Of a DNA stretch of 18,785 bases, positions 14,916-18,785 are shown piece by piece. The position numbers were made by a program, and so were the translations under genes. Position 1 is the first letter of the stretch. Every line of letters begins with the position of its first letter. The notes under the pieces are model-generated. The model was not told the origin of the DNA, made no database searches, and was given only the letters and a program-made list of their open reading frames with translations. Source of the stretch: an uncultured Clostridia bacterium (lineage in GTDB: Bacteria; Bacillota; Clostridia; Oscillospirales; CAG-272). The stretch is taken from assembly GCA_937898155.1 (NCBI GenBank), contig CALEJO010000157.1:1-18785 (forward strand), given 5' to 3'.

Positions 14916-15527
14916 ATGCGCGTGCTCGTGCCTTACCTGATCGTCATCGGCTTTTGGCTTCTCTCGTTCGGGATCTGGCGGCTTACCGTTTTGCTGATGC
15001 GCCGCCGTGCGCGCAGACAAATCCTCGCCGCCGGCGTGCGGACGAAATCCGACGCGCTCGCGCTTTTCGCCGCCGTGTTCGGCGTGCGGAGCGTGCTTTC
15101 CGGTCACTATCTTCCCTATCCGACGCGAAACGGCACCTCCTATCTTTCCGTGGACTGCGTGCTTCTTTTGAACGGCACAGTCGCCGTTCTCCGTTTCGCC
15201 CCACCCGCAAGCGCAGAGCCGGGCGATCCCGTGACGGACAACAAGCGCGATCTCATTTCGCTGATCGGCATTTTTGAAAAAGAGCGCTTCCCGTTCGATC
15301 CGCATCTTGAAAATTTCGTGATCGACCTGACGTCCCGCGCGTCCGCCGTTTCGCCTCAACCCGAGCGACTTTCGCTCGCCGAGGCGATGAAGAAGCTACG
15401 GCAGATCGAGCGCACTTATCCCGCGTTTTCGTTTGCGGAGCGTCGGAATATCCGACGTGCCATCGCAAAATATTCCGTCTCCAAACGACGCGCCGCGGCC
15501 GTCAACGCCAAATTGCGACGCCGCTGA
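14916..15527 (+). CDS. unrecognised membrane-anchored protein, possibly NERD-related
   Basis: I do not recognise this 203-aa protein with confidence. It starts at ATG 14916, which follows AAGGAG by 6 nt. Residues 4-27 form one transmembrane helix followed by RRRARR, so the rest is cytoplasmic. Residues about 55-95 (VFGVRSVLSGHYLPY ... SVDCVLLLNGTVAVLRF) faintly resemble the strand pattern of nuclease-related (NERD) domains, in which a sVDhvvv..gvfviE.K core is expected. Here the ExK pair of that core is missing, so nuclease activity is unlikely if the relation is real. The C-terminus (about 150-203) is helical and very basic, ending RRR, which could bind nucleic acid or the membrane surface. 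It has its own promoter and is divergent from the CDF gene. Confidence 0.75.
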   Translation: MRVLVPYLIVIGFWLLSFGIWRLTVLLMRRRARRQILAAGVRTKSDALALFAAVFGVRSVLSGHYLPYPTRNGTSYLSVDCVLLLNGTVAVLRFAPPASAEPGDPVTDNKRDLISLIGIFEKERFPFDPHLENFVIDLTSRASAVSPQPERLSLAEAMKKLRQIERTYPAFSFAERRNIRRAIAKYSVSKRRAAAVNAKLRRR

Positions 15528-15545
15528 TCGCAAAAAAACGTTTTT

Positions 15546-15568
15546 CGCGCGCACGCTTCGCGCGTTTT
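15546..15568 (+). terminator. possible weak terminator after the 14916 gene
   Basis: Stem CGCGCG/CGCGCG around a 7-nt loop, followed by only four T. A 12-bp palindrome, AAAAACGTTTTT (15534-15545), lies directly before it. Termination may be partial. Confidence 0.45.
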
Positions 15569-15581
15569 CGTGAACATCCCG

Positions 15582-15590
15582 TGCTATATT
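15582..15590 (+). promoter_or_regulatory. possible extended -10 promoter for the SLH-methyltransferase unit
   Basis: TGCTATATT fits an extended -10, but the hexamer 17 bp upstream (GCGTTT) is not a -35. It would start transcription near 15597, just before the chosen start ATG 15625. Confidence 0.4.
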
Positions 15591-15624
15591 GAACGTATCA
15601 ATCTATGCGAAAGGATGTTTACTT

Positions 15625-16290
15625 ATGCCGAAAAAATTTTCTTTTGCCGCAGGGATCGCCCTGTGTGCCCTGACTGTGATCCTCACCGTTTTTTACGCCG
15701 CAAGCAGTGCCTCCGCCGAGCAGATCGCGCCGTGCGATATCACGGACAGCTTCGCCCGTGAGGAGATCCTGACCGTGGTGAACGCCGGCTGGATGCAGAC
15801 CTACTCCGTCGACGACTCCGCCTATTTCGAGCCGACACGTCCCGTGACGCGCGCCGAACTGGCGTCCGCGCTCGTCGCTTTTCTCGAGATCAATCCCGAC
15901 AAATATCGGAATACGGAGATCGGCTTTGCCGACGAAGCGACGACGAACGCCGCTGCCCTCCCCGCGATCCGCGCCGCGCTCGCCAACGGGCTGATGATGC
16001 TGTCGAGCGAATATCGCTTTGACGCGGAAACGACGATTCCCCGCGAGGAAGCGGCATTCCTCTTCGGCGCGCTCTGCCGTGCCGAAATCTCCGCCGGAAA
16101 AGACGAGGGATTCGAGGATTTCCGCGAGATCGACACGTTCTTTCTCTCCAACGCGAAAAAGGCCGTCGATTTCGAGATCATGATCGGGTATACCGACGGG
16201 ATGTTTCATCCCAAAAACGCATTGACGCGCGAAGAGCTTGCTCTCGTGCTGACGCGGCTCTCGCAGTCCCAGAATTTCAGAAAGGAATGA
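15625..16290 (+). CDS. secreted S-layer-homology (SLH) domain protein, SLH repeats only
   Basis: The 221-aa product has a signal peptide (1-31, cleavage likely after SSASA) and then three degenerate SLH repeats filling the rest: about 37-90, 97-150 and 163-213. The third is clearest, with IMIGYTDGMFHPKNALTREE at 185-204; the others keep the FxP..xxTRAEL and I.REEAAFLFG ends. SLH triplets bind pyruvylated secondary cell-wall polymers, so it should sit on the wall surface. There is no cargo or catalytic domain. ATG 15625 is chosen (AAAGGA 9 nt upstream); an in-frame ATG at 15589 would overlap the probable -10. Its stop overlaps the start of the TrmH gene (ATGA), an unusual partner for a surface protein. 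Confidence 0.85.
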   Translation: MPKKFSFAAGIALCALTVILTVFYAASSASAEQIAPCDITDSFAREEILTVVNAGWMQTYSVDDSAYFEPTRPVTRAELASALVAFLEINPDKYRNTEIGFADEATTNAAALPAIRAALANGLMMLSSEYRFDAETTIPREEAAFLFGALCRAEISAGKDEGFEDFREIDTFFLSNAKKAVDFEIMIGYTDGMFHPKNALTREELALVLTRLSQSQNFRKE

Positions 16291-17111
16291 GCTTTCGCGC
16301 GTGCCGCGAAAGCGGACACGCTATGCAAAAAGAAGCCGAAAAATTTGGTGCCTCCACGCTGATGGAGGGTATGGTCTCCATTCGCGCCGTTCTGCGCGCG
16401 GGCAAAGAAGGTATCGGCGATCGGCGCATCGAAGAAGTGCTCTTCGACCGCGAAAAAACCGTTTCCAAGGCGCGCGATCTCGCGTTTTTGCAAAAAGCGG
16501 CGAAGGAAGCCGGCTTTTCGATCCGCATGACCAACGCCGCGGAGATCGAATCGCTCGCCATCGGCAATTCGCACGGCGGCATTCTGGCGCGTTGCACGAA
16601 GCGGGCGTTTCCCGACGCGGAAACCGTCCCGCTCAAACAAGACGGCTTTTACGTCATGCTGGAAGGCATCGAAGACCCCTATAATTTCGGCTATTGCCTG
16701 CGCTCGCTCTACGCCGCGGGCGTGGACGGCATCTTTCTCGAACCGCGAAACTGGATGGAAGCCGCGGGCGTCGTTTGCCGCGCCTCTGCGGGCGCGTCCG
16801 AGCTGCTTCCCGTCGCCGTCGGCGAGCCGACCGTGACGATCCGCCGCTTGCGGCGCGAGGGTTTCGCCGTCGTTGCCGCCGATCTCTGCCCCGACGCCGT
16901 CCCCATTTATGATACGCAGATCCGCCGTCCCGTGCTTCTCGTCGTCGGCGGCGAAAAGCGCGGCATTACCCGCGCGGTGCTCGATCAGTGTGACAAAATC
17001 GTCTCCCTCGACTACGGCAGACGGTTAGGTGCCGCGCTCTCGGCTGCGTCAGCCGCCTCGATCCTCGCGTTCGAGATTTTCCGGCAAAACCGAGGCGGAG
17101 ACAAATCATGA
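16287..17111 (+). CDS. TrmH/SpoU-family RNA 2'-O-methyltransferase-like protein
   Basis: Expected to use S-adenosylmethionine to methylate a ribose 2'-OH in tRNA or rRNA; the target is unknown. The 274-aa protein has an N-terminal substrate-binding domain (about 27-105, with EGMVSIRAVLRAG and the family's GNSHGGILA at 93-101) and a SPOUT knot domain (about 118-268). Motif 1 is DPYNFGYCLRSL with Asn133 and Arg139, motif 2 is VVGGEKRGI at 219-227. Motif 3 is changed: the usual SLNVSxA reads ALSAASA at 250-256. Start 16287 overlaps the SLH stop, but its SD (AAAGGA) abuts the ATG; ATG 16323 or ATG 16362 may be the true start, since homology-like sequence begins near residue 27. Its stop overlaps the next gene by ATGA. 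Confidence 0.85.
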   Translation: MSFRACRESGHAMQKEAEKFGASTLMEGMVSIRAVLRAGKEGIGDRRIEEVLFDREKTVSKARDLAFLQKAAKEAGFSIRMTNAAEIESLAIGNSHGGILARCTKRAFPDAETVPLKQDGFYVMLEGIEDPYNFGYCLRSLYAAGVDGIFLEPRNWMEAAGVVCRASAGASELLPVAVGEPTVTIRRLRREGFAVVAADLCPDAVPIYDTQIRRPVLLVVGGEKRGITRAVLDQCDKIVSLDYGRRLGAALSAASAASILAFEIFRQNRGGDKS

Positions 17112-17860
17112 AAGAGCCGACCTTTATCAACGAAAATCTCTCCCTTTGGGAAAACGACGGTTCCCTCGCGTTCGGCACCGACGCCTATCTGCTCGCCGCT
17201 TATCTGAAAAGCGAGCCGAAATCGGTCGCGTGCGAGCTCGGCGCGGGCTCCAGCGTCGTTTCCCTGCTTGCGATGGCTCGCCATAAATACGCACACGTGA
17301 CGGCAATCGAGATTCAACCCGAGATTGCCGCTCTCGCGCGCCGCAATGTCGAAAAAAACGGCTTTCTCGGGAAAATTGACGTCGTGACGGCGGATATCCG
17401 GGAATATCGGGAACAGATCGGTCAGTTCCACTCGGTTTTTGCCAATCCCCCCTATCTGCGCACGGACGCCGGCAAGATCAACGAAAACGACGCTGACGCG
17501 GCATCCCGCCACGAATGCTTCGGCGGGATCGCGGATTTCGCGCAAGCCGCCGGCAGACTACTCCGCCACGGCGGACGGTTCACCGTTGTTTACCGCCCCG
17601 ACCGCCTTTCCGACCTCTTTGCCGCGTGCCGCGACGCGCACCTCGAACCGAAGCGGATCACGTTCGTCTATCCGACGACGCGCCACGCTCCCTGCACCGT
17701 GCTGGCGGAAGCGAAAAAAGGCGCCGCGAGCGGACTATACGTGACACCGCCGCTCGTCATCTATCGCGAGCCGGGCGAACAGCGTATCGAGTGTTATACC
17801 CAAGAAATGAATGATATTTACGAAAACGGAGCATTTTATGATTCCTACCACAAGCCCTGA
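17108..17860 (+). CDS. TrmN6/YabB-like SAM-dependent methyltransferase
   Basis: A 250-aa class I methyltransferase of the small-methyltransferase (MTS) type, related to E. coli YfiC/TrmN6 (tRNA1-Val A37 N6-methylation) and Bacillus YabB. The SAM-binding motif I is ELGAGSSVVS at 43-52, Glu68 ends strand 2 in AIEIQPE, and the N6-adenine signature NPPY is at 113-116. The ENLSLWENDGSLAFGTDAYLLA opening and the later RHECFGG are typical of this family. Its place directly before rsmI matches the yabB-(yazA)-rsmI order of Firmicutes. ATG 17108 overlaps the TrmH stop (ATGA). The exact tRNA target in this organism is inferred from relatives. Confidence 0.92.
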   Translation: MKEPTFINENLSLWENDGSLAFGTDAYLLAAYLKSEPKSVACELGAGSSVVSLLAMARHKYAHVTAIEIQPEIAALARRNVEKNGFLGKIDVVTADIREYREQIGQFHSVFANPPYLRTDAGKINENDADAASRHECFGGIADFAQAAGRLLRHGGRFTVVYRPDRLSDLFAACRDAHLEPKRITFVYPTTRHAPCTVLAEAKKGAASGLYVTPPLVIYREPGEQRIECYTQEMNDIYENGAFYDSYHKP

Positions 17861-18722
17861 TCCCGTCCTCGAAAAGAACGCCGTAAAACCCGGCGCGCTC
17901 TACCTCGTCGGCACACCGATCGGCAATCTCGCCGACCTCTCCGAGCGCGCGAAAAAAGTGCTCGCCGACGTCGATTTCATCGCCGCCGAGGATACGCGCA
18001 ATTCGGGCAAGCTCCTCGCCGTGTTCGGCATCAAAAAGCCGATGACGAGCTATTTCGAGCATAACAAAAAACTGCGCGGGCTCGATATCGTCGCGCGCAT
18101 CGAGGCGGGCGAATCGTGCGCGCTCATCACCGACGCGGGGATGCCCGCGATCAGCGATCCCGGCGAAGACATCGTGCGGCTGTGCGCCGAGCGAGGCATC
18201 CTCACGTTCGTCGTGCCCGGTCCGTGTGCCGCCGTCTCCGCGCTCGCGGTTTCGGGGCTGCCGACCTCGCGCTTCGTTTTCGAGGGGTTTCTCTCCGTGA
18301 CGACCGCGCAACGACGCAAGGCGCTCGAATCGCTGAAAAATGAGGTGCGCACGATCATTTTCTACGAGGCACCGCATAAGCTCCGCACAACACTAAAAGA
18401 CTTATATGACGCGTTCGGCGACCGTCGGCTTTCCCTTTGCCGCGAACTGACAAAGATCAACGAAGAAGTAATCCGCACGACCGTGTCCGGCGCGATCGCG
18501 TATTATCAAGAGACCGAGCCGCGCGGCGAATACGTGCTGATCCTCGAGGGCGCGAGCGCCGAAGAGCAAAAAGAAAACGCCTTCTGGTCGGAAATGACCG
18601 AGCAGGAGCACGTCGAATATTATATGGCGCAAGGACTCGGCAAAAGCGACGCCATCAAAGCCGCCGCGCGCGATCGCGGCGTCGGCAAAAGCGAGATCTA
18701 TAATCTCATTATGAAAAAGTAA
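17838..18722 (+). CDS. rsmI: 16S rRNA (cytidine-1402-2'-O)-methyltransferase RsmI
   Basis: Methylates the 2'-OH of C1402 in the decoding centre of 16S rRNA. The 294-aa protein has the tetrapyrrole-methylase fold landmarks: VGTPIGNL at 24-31, EDTR at 51-54, TDAGMPAISDPG at 98-109, PGPCA at 127-131 (usually PGPSA), FYEAPH at 175-180 and CRELTK at 201-206. The C-terminus (about 251-294, ending KSEIYNLIMKK) is the small helical RsmI tail. ATG 17838 is chosen because GGAG lies 6 nt upstream; an in-frame ATG at 17811 has no SD. The gene overlaps the end of the TrmN6-like gene by 23 nt. Confidence 0.95.
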   Translation: MIPTTSPDPVLEKNAVKPGALYLVGTPIGNLADLSERAKKVLADVDFIAAEDTRNSGKLLAVFGIKKPMTSYFEHNKKLRGLDIVARIEAGESCALITDAGMPAISDPGEDIVRLCAERGILTFVVPGPCAAVSALAVSGLPTSRFVFEGFLSVTTAQRRKALESLKNEVRTIIFYEAPHKLRTTLKDLYDAFGDRRLSLCRELTKINEEVIRTTVSGAIAYYQETEPRGEYVLILEGASAEEQKENAFWSEMTEQEHVEYYMAQGLGKSDAIKAAARDRGVGKSEIYNLIMKK

Positions 18723-18727
18723 AATAC

Positions 18728-18749
18728 GCGGCGGCCCATTCGTCGCCGC
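18728..18749 (+). other. GC hairpin between rsmI and the next gene
   Basis: Stem GCGGCG/CGCCGC with a 10-nt loop, followed by TTTG only. Without a T-run it is not a convincing terminator; it may slow polymerase, process the RNA or mean nothing. Confidence 0.4.
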
Positions 18750-18768
18750 TTTGAAAGGAATCCGTCTT

Positions 18769-18785
18769 ATGGAAAACAAAGGAAA
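18769..18785 (+). CDS. start of a further gene, cut by window end
   Basis: ATG at 18769 follows AAAGGA by 9 nt and reads MENKG before the window ends. Spacing (46 nt after rsmI) and SD support a real start in the same operon. The product cannot be named from five residues; metG or an AbrB-type regulator are common at this place in Firmicutes, but nothing here shows either. Confidence 0.5.

Noticed and set aside
1..18785. Phage, transposon, CRISPR, toxin-antitoxin or secondary-metabolite cluster
   Set aside because: No integrase, transposase, terminal repeats, spaced direct repeats, or modular synthase motifs were seen. Gene order and codon usage look chromosomal throughout.

Overview
The window reads as chromosomal DNA of a Gram-positive anaerobe of the Clostridia (Bacillota), probably an uncultured gut-type lineage. 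Support comes from strong AGGAGG-type ribosome binding sites, many 4-nt ATGA gene overlaps, sigma-A-like promoters with a 17-bp spacer, an S-layer-homology (SLH) protein, lipoproteins with Thr-rich tethers, clostridial-type PssA/Psd, and the TrmN6-like methyltransferase followed by RsmI (compare yabB-yazA-rsmI of Bacillus). I see no phage, IS element, CRISPR array, rRNA or integration site. The assignment below class level is a guess.

Layout. (1) 1-601, minus: 5' part of a DUF3048 (YerB-like) lipoprotein, cut by the window edge. (2) 734-2157, minus: a two-gene unit, CPBP-family membrane protease homologue then tadA (tRNA adenosine deaminase). (3) 2349-5146, plus: trkA-trkH, a K+ uptake system with a 4-nt overlap, ending at a strong terminator. 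(4) 5185-8563, minus, convergent with trkH: a phospholipid operon, PAP2-like enzyme, MprF-flippase-like membrane protein, pssA, psd. (5) 8739-10994, minus: secreted lipoprotein with a calcineurin-like phosphoesterase domain and a C-terminal jelly-roll-like domain. (6) 11121-11196, minus: tRNA-Lys(TTT) with its own promoter and terminator. (7) 11334-14730, minus: CDF metal transporter followed 16 nt later by a cytoplasmic GH78 alpha-L-rhamnosidase. (8) 14916-15527, plus: unrecognised membrane-anchored protein, divergent from the CDF gene. (9) 15625-18785, plus: an SLH-only secreted protein, three RNA/rRNA-methyltransferase-type genes (TrmH/SpoU, TrmN6-like, RsmI) in tight overlap, and the first codons of another gene.

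The most interesting unit is the phospholipid operon. PssA and Psd together make phosphatidylethanolamine (PE). In Bacillus subtilis the same pathway operon carries a DedA-family PE transporter; here its place is taken by an MprF-flippase-like (LPG_synthase_TM) protein plus a PAP2_3-like enzyme. This suggests a different way of moving or remodelling PE across the membrane. Everything else is mostly ordinary housekeeping, with smaller oddities: an SLH-only protein translationally coupled to RNA methyltransferases, a TrmH protein with an altered motif 3, and a CDF gene whose promoter fixes a TTG start.
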